A stretch of DNA of 64,000 bases from Undaria pinnatifida (Eukaryota; Sar; Phaeophyceae; Laminariales; Alariaceae), in assembly GCA_012845835.1 (NCBI GenBank), contig JABAKD010000002.1:18537629-18601628 (forward strand). Direction: 5' to 3'. The notes under the pieces were generated by a model, which worked only from the letters and a program-made list of their open reading frames with translations, was not told the DNA's origin and made no database searches. The first letter of the stretch is position 1. Every line of letters starts with the position of its first letter. The translations under genes and the position numbers were made by a program. Shown here in pieces: positions 42,313-54,699 of the stretch.

Positions 42313-43889
42313 TGGAACGTGGGTGAGGCGCATCATGGGCCAAGCCTGCGGTACAGGGAGGATACCTCCATTTCAGTAGCCGGGTTTAAGTCACTCGCAC
42401 GAGTGATTTGACTATATTTATATATATAAATATCTCACGGGGGGGGGGAATGCTTCAGTTGGTTGTTTTGGCGCAGCATCTCTACAGCGTATCCTTCCGT
42501 TGCCGACTTTCCTGTCGCACAATAGTAAAACAACGCGAAAGCTTAAAAAGGCTTCGAAAGGAATAGAGGGGCCCCTCGCGCGAATGACCCCAAGCCACAC
42601 CCAGCAAAAAAAATCACGCCCCTACCATACGCTGGATCGATACAGTATGTAGTAAGGTGAAAGCGAAACTCGTCCCAAGCCGAAGACTTCATCCTCTCGT
42701 CTTCATCGACAACGAGGAGTAGGGGTAGGGTGCAGTCTCGTGCCTTGACACCAACCACCCGCTACCCAATCAATGGTTTTGCTGGTAAATCCTCCCCCCC
42801 CCGGTGCCCCCCCTATATTATCTATACTTGTATAGACTATATAATGATTTTTTTGTTTTGAGGGGACAGGGTTTTGGGTTATGGTCAGGAGTTTTTTTCG
42901 TCTCGGCCTCGGTATGGGATTCTCGAAACTGGAATTTCTCGGTCAAATGGCTTCGTTCGAGCGCCTTCTTGGGGGGGGCTCCAACACCCCTCGCCCTGCC
43001 TTATCCGTTCCGCACCTCGACGTGAACGCGAACGGGGGCTGAGCGAGACAAGCGAGAAGTGCACAAAAAAATGTATTTTCAACGGGTACTCTCCAGTTTT
43101 TGTTCTTCGGAGATCTTGATTTATGGAGAGATTGACAAAATAAAACTTGGCAAGACAATATTTTCAAATTGTCGTCATATTTTGTCCCAAAACAAAGAAT
43201 ATTTACGGTTTGAAAAATTCCCATGGTACCGCGGTAGGTATCATTGTAGTAGTGCATTTATTTGTTGAATTTCGGTAGGTACGTACGTACATGGATGGTA
43301 GACGTTGCAAGCGCACGCATGACTAAAACCTGGAGGTAGTGACTACGATTACTGCACCAGAAAAAGCCACACAGCGGCATTACGAGTGGCTGCATCCCCG
43401 GCCTCGAGAGTGGTAGTTCGGGCACATTGACATAGTTTGTACTCATTGCCAAGTAATATTATAGGTACGAGTAAGAGCACACACACTGACTGATGCTCTG
43501 TTACACACAAGCTTTTTGTCTGACTTAGAGCATGGGGAAGGTGTACCAAAAAACAGGGAATAACTTTTCGATATAAAAAACAAGGGGGAAAATCGTTTCT
43601 GTTGTTAAGCTGCGCCACGCGAAGGTCGTCGTACAGTAAACGGTACCCACGAAAGAAACCAGTGGCATGCATTCGTCCCAGTATCGCATCGGCGGGTGGT
43701 TCTTTTCCCCGAGAAGACTCTTTGGAGAAGTATAGGCGGCGTGGAAGGCGTGCTTCGTTGTTGCTGTGGTGCCTGTCTCCGTTGCTGTTTTGGTCGTTTG
43801 CCGCGGTCAACTGCAAAAATGTGTTGCCTCCTACTTGACGTGCTCCTTGCTGCTGATTGGTGATTGATCATCTCTAATGAGTTATGTAG
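42313..43889. other. No gene recognised
   Basis: Frames up to 155 codons occur on the reverse strand (43349-43816) but show no known motif or splice context that could be defended. Confidence 0.4.
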
Positions 43890-44236
43890 AGCCGGTCGCC
43901 CCGGTGGTCTAGTGGTTACCCTCGAATACTGCTAGCGTTGGTCCTTGAGTTCGATCCCCACTGTGGTTGTGAGATTTGACTTTGTTTGCAGAAATACAAA
44001 AAAATGATCAACTAACTGCTGAGAACGCCTAGCAGCGTAGGTTGGTATAACGTGACGCGAATCGACGAGGATCTGGAAGAAAATGCTGAATTCTTCTCGC
44101 GATAAAAATTAAGGCATGTGCTGTAGTGGGGAGGGGGCATGAGGGCCCGCTATGTGACCCCCGATCTGAGTTATATTACTATCGGGAGGGAGGGCGAGAG
44201 TAGTGCAAGGATAATAATGGGATGGGAAATAAAACT
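43890..44236 (+). mobile_element. SINE2 copy, best tRNA-like head
   Basis: A-box TGGTCTAGTGG at 43905-43915 and B-box GAGTTCGATCC at 43947-43957 sit in a head resembling tRNA-Asp/Glu-type sequence (GGTGGTCTAGTGGTTA). The body follows the 24165-24512 copy through GCAGCGTAGGTTGGTATAAC and CTTCTCGCGATAAAAATTAA to GGGAGGGAGGGCGAGAG. No acceptor-stem pairing supports a real tRNA gene. Confidence 0.8.
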
Positions 44237-45169
44237 ATTACAATAGGAGAACAGCCTTTCAGACATGCTACACCAACAAGCAATTACAGCTGTGTACAGT
44301 GGGGATATTCCGATTCAAGATCACCCGGTGACAAGCCGAAGCAGGCGCTCATTGCTCTTATCTGTTGTGGGCAATAAATGGCTGTTAGTATGCCTGGACA
44401 TGGGGATTTGGCCGCTATTCTCATGTCCCGAATGGCTTTTCATCTTTGACGCTCTGGGTATCAACTGTTGTTGTATAGATTCATCCTGAGATCGAGCGTT
44501 TTGTACGAATTAATTGCGATCGCATGGCGAATGTTTGCCCTACGCGAGTAGTATGCAAGAAAACACCCGAAAATATTAGCGAGCTTGAATTTTTACCCAA
44601 TGAGCGAATGAAATCATGATTTTCAGCATGTGTTTTCGGTGCCGCTGCATAAGCGACAAAGAAGAGGTAATTATGCGGGCAAGTATTAGTATTCCACTAT
44701 TATTCGACCACTATGCGACTCAAATACGCACTGTTTTGGCCTCATTTTTTCAGACTTTTCTCCACGGTTATTATTATTATGCTCGAGTTGCGCCAGTCTT
44801 AAGTTCCATCTCTTATGTCGTTTTGCTTTGAACACCCGATTTTTGTATGAAACTGTGCTTATTACCGGGGGCCCCGGAATCCTGGATACAAATAGCTCTA
44901 ATTCGTTCATTTGTATTGCGTTTGTTGCTTGCTGTTGTTGTTGCTGTTCGCGTGTTTTTCTCATCCTCCTCATTTTGAGCGTGCTTGCTCATCACACGCC
45001 AACCTGATATGATAGGCTCAACATGACTTTTTTGTACGACCTATCGTGCAAATAACTGGTCAAATTGCGCTCGCATTGCAATGTTTGCCGTATACGGAGG
45101 AAGTATGTGAGAAAACTCGAGTCGGTCAAAATAATCGTGACCTTGTTGGGTCAAAGCCTACCAGCTAAT
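44237..45169. other. No gene recognised; one ~60-bp direct repeat
   Basis: A block near 44500-44565 (TTTTGTACGAAT ... AATGTTTGCC ... TATGCAAGAAAAC) recurs near 45028-45105. Nothing else was supported. Confidence 0.4.
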
Positions 45170-45815
45170 CAAGAATAAGCCAGTGGGGTCGGGGTTGACA
45201 AGCCGTGCGGGGAGGTATCGACCCGGGAGATCATCGTTATAGTTCCCGCGTTGTTGGAGCTGTAGAGATTCGGAGGATTTCTGAACCGGGGATGGGTACC
45301 TATCTTCCCCGTGTGCGATGGAACTGTCCCCCCATTGGTTGGTGAGCCTCTATCATCCTCCTAGGGTTGGACGGCGCTGTGGAGCTCGAACCAATCAGCG
45401 ATTTTAGCCCACGGAGCTGGGGTTTCCACACCGTGGGAGGCGGTGCCAACCCGAGAGAACTCGGTTTTATTCCCCAGTTTGTCTAACTTTTAGAGATATA
45501 GAATAACCTCTGAACCGGGGATGGGACCCTATCGTCCCCGGGTGGAGCTGGCTCTAAAATGTACGACCCCCAGCCAAGCAGGCTCTATAATATACGACCC
45601 TCAGCCAATCAGAGACCGGCCGGTCGGTGGGGTTGGGGATTTCCACACTGTGCGGGGAGGTTTCAATCCTGGTGACGTTCGTGTTCGTTCCCGGTTCCGG
45701 GTTGTCAAAGTTTTGTATGTATGTGTTGATGGATTATGATCCTGGGATGGAACCCTATCGTCTCCAGATGCCGGTTACTTTATAAACAATCCCCGGCCAA
45801 TGAGCGACCAGCGAT
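45170..45815. repeat. Degenerate ~225-bp tandem repeat with CCAAT motifs
   Basis: Units restart at CTGAACCGGGGATGGG near 45281 and 45511, with a weaker one near 45737 (GATCCTGGGATGG). Each contains CCTATCxTCCCC, an (A/G)CCAAT(C/G)AG string and a TTTCCACACxGTG block. Divergence between units is high. Confidence 0.65.
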
Positions 45816-46366
45816 CAGACAAAAATGCCATGTACCAGGTGTATATGTTTTTTATTTTCCTTTAAACTTGAGCCTGAAATTCTTAACTGCCAAATTCTTA
45901 GTTCAGGGTTATCGTTTACTACTAGTACTCTATCTACCAGATAGCAGCAAGTAACAGCATTGTAATAGCATTCGAGGAATTGAATGACGAAGGTAGCTAC
46001 ACGATTTCATGCCTAGAATATCGCCAGCAAGCCTCTCTACGATCGGACTATACACACACAGACATTCGGTCTGCGAGCCTCGGGTTTGGATACTATCATG
46101 CATGGTGTAGCAGAAGCTGGCTCAGTGCGAGCCTCTCAGTGGCTACGTAGAGAACATGCAGCATACATGGCCACTCCCTTGATGGCCATGGATGCTTGGT
46201 TGAGTCAAAACATCAAGAAACGCATTCGAAACGTCTCTTCGTGGCCAGACTAGAGGGTCAGTCTGCGTGCGCTCGGATTCAAGCAAGAAACAGCAGAAGT
46301 AAGTAGTCCACTGTTAGTCTATATCGATATCTTGGCATTACTTTACATTCTACACGCGTAGACTAT

Positions 46367-46699
46367 GTGTTGTGCGGTAACGGTTCTAACTCTATCGAAT
46401 ATTTAATCGAACAAGTCGAAGTGCTGCCCTGCCCTACCCGGAGCATGGGTGCCGACGAATGCCGCGAATGCGGGCACCCATGCGGAGCTCTTGTACATAA
46501 AGTAGTTAACCTCGATTGGCACCGCTCTAAAACATTATATTATATTGGGGTTGGCGTTGGTTGGCAACGACGCTGTAAAACATGCCAATCACTGCGTGAG
46601 CTCGGCAACCAGGATACCGTTTTCTTTTTTTTCTTTTTTAAGGCGGTCTCCATGATGGTTATCGAGTTAGATAATATTGTGTGGGGTGGAGAATCCTAA
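46367..46699 (+). CDS. Unrecognised cysteine-bearing ORF
   Basis: A 110-codon frame with CPTRSMGADECRECGHPCG and RRCKTCQ, a spacing that could bind zinc, followed by a phenylalanine run from a T-rich stretch. Part of the cysteine cluster lies in a DNA hairpin (46443-46483), so the pattern may be incidental. No family is proposed. Confidence 0.12.
   Translation: MLCGNGSNSIEYLIEQVEVLPCPTRSMGADECRECGHPCGALVHKVVNLDWHRSKTLYYIGVGVGWQRRCKTCQSLRELGNQDTVFFFFFFKAVSMMVIELDNIVWGGES
46443..46483. repeat. 11-bp perfect hairpin
   Basis: GCATGGGTGCC at 46443-46453 pairs with GGCACCCATGC at 46473-46483 around a 19-base loop. Confidence 0.7.
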
Positions 46700-46924
46700 C
46701 ACCGCACCAGGTAAATGATCGCATCATGTAGTGTAAACATGGTAAGGCACCCACGAGGCAGTTACCTAGCAATACCTATTCATCCATTGCTGTCTCTGGA
46801 GTGGCCACACCAAAAACAAAGTAACTCATTGGCGCTGTCATCCATAAGCAAGAAAGTAGAGGCACAAGGTGCCGCGAAGTCCGTCTTACGAGTGGTTGTT
46901 GGAAGGATGGAGTTAACCCTTCGT

Positions 46925-47078
46925 GCGACTCGCCGAACACCTCACGGCGCTTCGTGCTTGGTGCAAGCAATGTCTGCCTAGTTGGTGAAAACCCGACGTG
47001 CTCCGTCGCGGCATAGTAGGGATGCGAGGGTATATAGTCACACGACTACGGCCATGCACAAACTGAGTACATCCCCCG
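46925..47078 (+). mobile_element. ~165-bp GAGTAC-tailed repeat
   Basis: Runs from GCGACTCGCCGAACACCTCA through GGTGAAAACCCGACGTGCTC to CATGCACAAACTGAGTACAT with a short C-run. Very similar to 62230-62402. Confidence 0.8.
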
Positions 47079-47099
47079 GTGCCCGTGTGAAACAACAAC

Positions 47100-47475
47100 A
47101 ACAACAGAGGGTAGGAGGACTCACATGGTAGGAGAATGTGAAATATACAAGGAGGGAACGGGATGTGTTAGAGGAAATAAGGAAATTAGACGAATGTGAC
47201 GGAAGAGTTTGGTAGACTGGAGAGTCGCGAGAAAACCCTCGCTTTCGTCCTAGGAGATAGATGGTGGCCACAGACGGCGAAACAGGACAGGGGTTAGGAT
47301 AGGCAAACAAACAGTGTTTACGAACTATTATTTGGAAAAAGCGTAGTGAGCGCTCAAATGTTGGAGGTGTCTCTGTTAGGAGTAGAAACGGTGCTCCGTC
47401 TCCAAATGGGTGCTTGGTCAATGATGAAGAGGCATGGGGCAAGGAAAAAATGAGCCCCCTTCCCCCCCCCCCGCC
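47100..47475 (+). mobile_element. LINE2 3' fragment with C-rich tail
   Basis: Begins near the HIVGE-equivalent block (ACTCACATGGTAGGAGAATG). It continues through a WWPQTAKQ-equivalent block and then open sequence reading NVGGVSVRSRNGAPSPNGC. The end is AAAAAATGAGCCCCCTTCCCC. Frames shift between blocks. Confidence 0.7.
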
Positions 47476-49904
47476 ACCAGATCGTGTGTGTATGTGCGTC
47501 TTAATATGTAGCCTACAGCATGCGACACCAGTTCTTGCGACACCAGTTAGTTCTAATAACCTCTCATTTCTGGCCAGACTGGAATTCTCAAGTAAGGCAG
47601 GGTCAGGGTGTGTTGTACACTATTTTCAGTACGAATGAGGGGTGTGTCGTACACTACTTTCAGTACAAAAGAGGCCATCCATGCTCTTGCTCTCGTCGAA
47701 AACTCGAGCGTGAAATTCTTGGCTGCCAAAATATTACGTGCTGTCGCGTACTCTTACCAGGAGGATAGGGTCCATGGGAAGTACAACAGTAAACAGTATA
47801 TGTTTGTGTCCGTTTCATTTAGTAGGCTGCTGCTGCTACGGGATGGGGCTCAGGGAACAACAACGACAGCAAAGCAGCAGTTGAACGTATGAATGAACCG
47901 TGACGAACCTTCTCCCCGAACAAACAAGTTATACACCATGCATGGTACTCACTTACGTCACCCTTTCACTGTTAATATACTAATAACATAATCTCTCACT
48001 AGTTCCAAGTTGTTTGTATGTGTCTGAAAACGTGGCGGGGGTGTGTGTGTCAAGGGGTTAACCGTTTATTGGTGACGATGGGGGTAACATATATGAATGC
48101 ACGATGATGACGTGATCATAAAATATTATTGTACCAGGTATCTGTTTGCGCAGTTGTTTGAGCGAGACACGCAGTAACATATGCGGCGCGGTAGAGTCAG
48201 CCGTACAACGTAGTACCCGCCAAAGATGCCATGTGTACACGCTACTATATTGCAACTACTACCACATAATGCCAGGTACTTACTGATGACGTTTGCCACC
48301 AACAAAGCTTGTTTGTTGCGTCGATGCCGACTTTGTTGTACTTGCAAGAAATGCTGATCGTCAATTGTTCCGACAACAAGTAAATCGTCCAGTCAAGTAT
48401 ACGTATTGATTACCGATGGTTCATCCTACGAGAAAAGAGACACGAGTCATGCGGTCACAAAGCCCCGAGGCAAGAAAAAGTGAGTACGTATCGTGAATGG
48501 ACACGGACGAGAGCACAGCAGAGAACAAACGAAACAAGAAATAAATAAAAGTACAAGAGAATATAAAACAATAGAGACAAGAAAGAAAACAAGTAGATAC
48601 GAGTGCCGTCTGATATAATAAGTACAAACAAAACCCGGGAAACCAAAGACAACGAAAGTATGCGCATTATAGTATGCGTAGACCAACACGAGATATTTAC
48701 TAAGGACACATGTTGCGGAGTACATAATGCCGTCGGGTGGCCGTGTGTATCAGCATGCTGCGAATACAGGCGACACATGCCAGCAGGTTATGAGCCTCGA
48801 TTTCCCCCGTCGAAGGGAGTGGAAAGTGGCAGCCGGCACCGTGCGCTGATCACAGAATTCGGGGTCCGACCGCAGGACGTCTTGCTTCGACCACCACATC
48901 GCAGTCTCTACATCTACATCGGGCCTCGCTTCCAAGAGAACCTGGCGAGCCGCGACGTCGAGTGAGAGGACTCCCTGACCAAACGGACCCTCAGGATCGA
49001 AAGTGTGTTGGGTTGCGGGTGACGGGTTGCCTCGTTTTCCAGCGGCATTGGTGGCTCCACCGGGAATACGGTCCCGGCGCTGAAGAGCAAAACGTTAACT
49101 TCATTAAAACTTGCATACATGCTTTTGGGGAAAAAGTGCAGTACTTGGAAATACTGTCTCCAATTTTTCACGGCAGAAAGGGTTAACATGGACGCAGTTT
49201 GAGCAGGGAGGCGCTGCTTCGGGTACCGCGGAGAGCCGCCAGATCAGTGCGGACAGGGATGGCATGCTGGTGGGACAATCGGGAACCCACAGGACAAGGT
49301 CTTGGGTCGCCTTTGCAACACCCTGGGTGGCTGTGTCTACGCCTAGCAGTGAGGGAGGGGGACGATTGATCAAGGGGTAGACGGTGCTGGCCGAGAGGAC
49401 CTGAGAGGAGGTGACGATAATTCATTGGGGGGAGAGGAGCCGACACGATCTGACGGTGAAGCCCCATGCCCGGGGGCAGCACGCCACACTCGTCCGCCGG
49501 CCGGGCGGGAGTGGGGTTGGTGGTGGCAATAGTAGAGAGGGTGGACATAGCGAGAGAGGTGGCGTCGCGTAAACTGGAGGGGGGAGGATCCGGCAGGTTG
49601 GGGGGACGAAAGAACAGGGAGCCGAAGACGCGGAGGGAGAGAAGCCGCAAGAAGTGGCAACGGGCGGGCGTACTCCACCAAACGGCGCGGCACCAGCTGC
49701 GTGACCCTAGGGCGCCGGGGAGGGGGCCCAGGAACCGGACGCGCCCCGGCGCCTTCCTGGGTGACATACGGGGGGACGTCGAGTGCGGGATCTTCCGTGT
49801 GACGGGCTGTACGTTCTCAAAATATTTTGGTAAGGACGCCACGATGGTTTCTTGCACCCCCGATGTTTTGGGAAAATTCCACGTCGGTTGAAACTCTTCG
49901 AACC
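47476..49904. other. No gene assigned; GC-rich stretch 48800-49860 with long frames on both strands
   Basis: Between 48800 and 49860 GC content rises and frames of 120-224 codons appear on both strands. The reverse frame near 48750-48935 reads EARPDVDVETAMWWSKQDVL and looks protein-like. No domain is recognised and no splice structure could be built. Confidence 0.3.
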
Positions 49905-50405
49905 CCTGGCGCGGCCTTGGTCATCAATATCAGAGCCTTGGTCGTCAGTGTCAGTGCTTTGGTCATCAGGGTCAGCCTTGGCCGTTAGGGTCGAACCCTT
50001 GGTCATCAGTGTTAGATACTTGGTCGTCAGTTTCAGAGCCTTGGCCGTCAGGGTCAGAGCCTTGGTCGTCAGGGTCACAGCTTTGGTCATCGGGTCACAG
50101 CCTTGGTCGTAGATCCTCGATCGTCAGTGTCGGAGCCTTAGTCATCAGCGTCAGCGCCTTGGTCGTGAGTGTCAGAGACTTTGTCGTCAGTGTCAGACAC
50201 TTGGTCGTCGGCGTCAAAACCTTGGTCGTCAGGGTCAGAGCCTTGATCGTTAGGGTCAGAGCCCTAGTCAGCAGATTCAGAGCCTTGGTCGTCAGTTTCA
50301 GAGCCTTGGTCGATAGGGCCAGATAATTGGTCGTCAGTGTCAAAGCCTTGGTCGTCAGCGTCAAAGAATTGGTCGTCAGTGTTGGTCGTCAGGGTTAGAT
50401 CCTCG
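49905..50405 (-). repeat. 21-bp minisatellite encoding heptapeptides
   Basis: About 23 units of the type TTGGTCGTCAGGGTCAGAGCC on the + strand. Being a multiple of three, the unit keeps frames open. The reverse strand reads (ALTLTTK)n in one frame and (DDQGSDT)n in another. The reverse-strand sequence just upstream (50408-50640) is also open and non-repetitive, so the array may lie in a decayed coding region. Confidence 0.8.
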
Positions 50406-51414
50406 ATCAGGAGCGGGTGGTCGGTAAACGAGTGAGAAGCTCGAACACCGACGGTAGTAGTAGCAAGGTTGTCGTCAGTGACGATATGGCGCCCTGATTT
50501 TTCAAAGAAGTCATCGGTGATTCCTGTCAGTAGCGAGGTCCTGCCTTTCTGCGGGTGGGATTGAGCCTGCCGGAAGCCTCTGTGCGATGGCCGTTTCCAT
50601 CTCACCACGTAACGTGCGAATGCGATCGAGCCTTGCGGCAGATATTATGCGACGATTCTCGTCACCCCACTACCCAACGCGCGGAGGACAGCGTCGATGT
50701 ACCCGACTCGCCGCAGAGTGCTACGAGCAGGAATTATCCTTGGACAAGCTTCGTGCCGTCAATGTGTCGCTGAGGATCAGTTATTTCGTCAAAACCCGGA
50801 CCGGACGGGATGCGCGCAAGCGGTTCTAGCTTGCGCGCCATGTCGTGCTGCTTCTGCCAGTCCTGAATGTTGGATTTTCGCTAAGTGTGGCTGCACTTAC
50901 AACGCCGGCACTGGGCGCGTGCCACATATAGGGGTAGTACTTTTTGATTATTTATTTTTTTGATTGGCGGCGGCTCCTAAACCGAATAACCACCCAAATA
51001 CCGTCATTGTCTTGACGAAATTACCCGTTATATACCTAGGCCCCATGGGATTGCCCATGGGGTCAATCAAGCATACATGTTTTACCGGTATCAAAGAAAG
51101 CTTTTGGGGTTGAGGCGTCATCCCACGGCTGGGAGTTGCATTTTGTTGAGGCCACACGTTTCTAACCGGCGGGTTGAGCTTTTCAAGTGTGGAACTATCA
51201 ACCCGTTCTTGTCTGATCATTTTTACGAACATATAAATTTGTGTTATATAGTAGGCTAGGCTAGGCTGGGCGTAGAAGCTTAGCCGGGTTGCGCGATTGA
51301 ATGAATGCCTTCGAAGTCATGTGTCGGGTGAAAAAAATAGTGGGCTCCTCATGTTAAGAGCTCGCAGAAACTTCTCAGAATCTGCCGCACCCCTAGCGTG
51401 GGATGATTGAGGTA
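50406..51414. other. No gene assigned
   Basis: The reverse strand contains an open, protein-like stretch near 50570-50660 (RIISAARLDRIRTLRGEMET) in a frame different from the one covering 50408-50570. It may be a decayed gene or element; no family is recognised. Confidence 0.25.
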
Positions 51415-51515
51415 GACGACTCCTTAACCCTTTTTACAGCCCTAAAACCCCTCCCTATACACACTAATTCCAAGCAATTATGTCCTAAAAACGGGTTTCC
51501 AGCCGCAAAGGCGTT
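51415..51515. repeat. Dispersed repeat (TCCCTATACACACTAA ... GGGTTTCCAG)
   Basis: Matches 58230-58310 closely and 25865-25965 and 63790-63910 (reverse) more loosely, with blocks AGCCCTAAAACCCCTCCCTA and AACGGGTTTCCAG. Confidence 0.6.
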
Positions 51516-52619
51516 ATTAATAGGTGGGGAGCCTCATATTTTCCATGTGCACACGCTACGGTAGCATGCGCCACTGCATTGGAGGCGTTCCTCGCCGGTG
51601 CTAGCCCTGTAGAAGGCGCTGGAATAAAAGGGTCAACACAAGCGACAGGCGCAGACTCCAGGGGCGCTCCAGGTCGGACACAATCACGACCCGCCGTCGC
51701 GGCAACCACGCTAGCAATGCTCAAGGGAGACAAACGCAGGCGCCAGGGGCGTCGCAAGCTGGAGGTGCATAGTGTCGACCTTCGTCACGGCCACTACATT
51801 GCAGGGACGAAACAAAAAAAATCACAAACTAGCGCGTGATGGTTTTATACGCTAGGCCGTCATCAACAGTATCATAAAAATAATATCGTAGCAGGTTCTG
51901 TGTACGGCTGGGGGGGGTTACCATAAACACTGTAGAAGTGGAGGGGAGGAGGTAAAGTAAGCCTTGAACCAAAACAAAAGTATCGGCGCGCGCGAACTAC
52001 CAGGCGGCGCGGAAAAACCGAACGTACAGAGATGAGGAAACACAAGCAGAACGCTAGATTGAAAACATTCAAGCCAACAAGCAAGATCCAAGCCAGTGTG
52101 CTGGTCTGCCGGAAAACAAATACGTCTGGCCAAGACTGAAGATGTTGGCGATGGCATGGCATCCACGGCCCCCGACGCGCCCTTTCCCGTGATTCGCGGA
52201 GGAATCGTCGTCTGTTCCGGGTGGAGGCGGGCATGAGCTCATCAGTCTTTCTTTTAGATTAGTCTAATATGGATCTCAATAAATTGAATTGTGCGCGGTC
52301 AATATTTTGGCCGCGCTTTACATCATACAACGAGTACTCTTTGTATTATTTACACAGCTTACGCCGTACCTCGTTTCGCGGGCGACCGAGAGGGGGAACA
52401 CTTAACGCTGCAGCCATAGTATATCTGTCGTAAGCCACGCGCCGCGCCATTAATCGTGAACGGTAGAAACGACAAGCCGTTGGAACAACAGCTATTGCTG
52501 TTGCATCGCACAAGGGCGACGCGATTGCAGCACTCCCCACGCCTAACACGCAGTTTTCAGCGATCAACCAACACACCTATCGAGAGTATTCGCTAAACGC
52601 ACAAAGAGTGCCCCTCTAA
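51516..52619. other. No gene recognised
   Basis: A + frame at 51579-51839 and a - frame at 51872-52234 are open but have no recognised motif. A short inverted repeat (GCGCGGTCAA / TTGGCCGCGC) lies near 52290-52315. Confidence 0.35.
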
Positions 52620-53560
52620 CCGCACCAAGGGTGTACCTGGTACAGATTTGTGATCAACGACATATATCATGCACACACACGAATCGCGTGGCATGTATGC
52701 TAGGAAGTCAAAATCAAGGCATCCCCATGGCGGCCCCTCGCGAAGCGCTAGGGTTTACCATAGAAGCTTTAGGTAGCGACATACCGAGATTTATTTACCC
52801 TAAAACTCCCATTCTCGACAGCCCTACGCCATACACGCCGCGCATAAGCGTATCGACCCCATATCTTTTCCCTAAAACAAAAGTTCCACCCGCATATTGC
52901 GGGGCTTCACATATCATGGGACGTCGCTCAAAACTAATGAAGTCATGCAGCAGTAGCGGGGGGCAACGAGTGTTTCTCACGTGCTCACCCCGCCTTCCTC
53001 CACCGCCCCCAATCCAACGCACCATAAAAAAATCAAGACGCAGTCAAAAAATTATACCCCAACTTCTCGGGCACTAACAGGCTCGGACTTGATCTTCCCC
53101 TACTCGTATAGACAAGCGCTTCTCCCGCCCCAACGAAAACCTTCCTCCAGTAACACACCCCATCACAAATTAACCAGTGTCGTGGCAATCGCATGTTTTC
53201 TTACGCCCTGCCGACGCCGCATCACCAAGCAGGATAGCCGAGAACCCGAGCACCCCAATCCCCCCTCCGCGAAAAAATGAGCCTCGGATACCCCTTTCCT
53301 CAATCCCGCTAAAAAACGCGCGCCGAGTCGAGCCCTTGCGTGTGCAGTGTCTTCACAGCAACGCAAACAAAGCGCGCCTAAACCCGAGGAGTCATAACGC
53401 TCAGGAGGAGATTACCGACAACGACCTATCGACAAGCCGAGCACGATCACTGCCTACGCCAATATCACGCGGACGATCAACAAAGAGCAAAATGCGTATT
53501 TCAGGGTTGGACCACGCCTATGACTAGCGTTGGCATGAAACCCTTGGCAACCGGACCCGT
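52620..53560. other. Strand-asymmetric segment (C over G, A over T on + strand)
   Basis: The + strand is visibly rich in C and A and poor in G. This gives overlapping open frames (52631-53077, 52981-53280, 53177-53527) in different registers. No protein family is recognised and no splice sites link the frames. Confidence 0.35.
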
Positions 53561-54267
53561 GGTCCTATAGATGTCGATGTTGAGGACCGGTACCGTACAA
53601 CCACGCAAGACAATACCTCCCCTCGGGGCGAATTTTTCGAAGCTGGTCATCTCTCGAAAACGGACAAATAGCAGACGCCGAGCGTTGCGTCTATAAGGCA
53701 AAATCCCGACGAGATTCGGCCCTACATTGAGAGGCAGCCCTATTCCTATACTTCGCAGTTAGAGGTATCAGAGCTATAGTCGTGCCGAACCGACTTCAAC
53801 CGGCCTATATCGAGTGCCCGCCTCCTTCGAAAGCCACCATTTTTGTTGTGTGCGCCTCTCGTTTAGGGAGAAAATAAATAATCGGCTTTGACATTTGTCT
53901 CAGGGGGTGTCTTAGTGTCATGCGGTAACCGTGCCACAGTTGTAAAAACAAGGTGGAGCACACACCAACCCATCCCAGCCACCCACCCAGATGCGGTGCG
54001 GTGCGGTAAGACCGCACTGAACTGCATCGCACCGTACGGCAAAAACATCCGCCGTGCTCTGTCCCCCCCTGCCCCCCCTCCGCGTCCGCTGATAAGACGT
54101 GTGTGCTGCCCTTTCCCCAGCGAACACGGTCGAGGGAAAATCGATTCGCTTTTCAAAAGCGTGGCGGACACAGCCTTCGGGGAGCTTTTTCTCCCTGTTT
54201 CTAGCAAGAGAAGGTCCGGCCTGATATTTACCGATTTACTCTTCTCGTACCGCGGAAAACGCGGTGC

Positions 54268-54455
54268 AGTAGGAGTCCATCTACAGTGCCGGTATGTGCA
54301 CTATAGAGGTAAATACCAGCAATATAGCGGCAACCGGCACTACTCCGCACACCGAAACTGGTAGTTCTTCCCATATGTGCCGGTCGATTTCACAGGCACT
54401 ACAGCGGGCAATCGGCACTATTAGATCGGCGCTATAGAAGGGACCGCTACTTCAG
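54268..54455. mobile_element. TAGTGCCGG MITE copy, inverted relative to 40238
   Basis: The left end GTAGGAGTCCATCTACAGTG and right end GAAGGGACCGCTACTTCAG are inverted termini; inside are GCCGGTATGTGCACTATAG and CGGCAACCGGCACTACTCCG. Confidence 0.7.
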
Positions 54456-54699
54456 TGTATGTCAGTCCGAGTGTACATAGCTTTGCCCAGCTTCGACAAA
54501 ATGGTTGGTGTTGCACACAAAGTCCTCCTTTCAGCTAAATTTCGACAACTTCTCAGGAGGTCGGGGTTATAGGACAAGGCTCACGAAACGAGAAAAAATG
54601 GCACCTAACAGAGTGCTTTGGACGGAAATATAAATACCGTTTGGGTATAACTGTGAATACTAAAATGGACCTTAAATTTCCGTCCAGAGTGGCATGTAG

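Noticed and set aside
43905-43957. Possible tRNA gene
   Set aside because: A and B boxes are present, but no acceptor or anticodon stem can be drawn, and related copies have the same head on a repeat body, so it is a SINE head.
49183-49857. 224-codon - strand frame
   Set aside because: A GC-rich region with long frames on both strands; no domain, and composition suggests chance. Left as unassigned.
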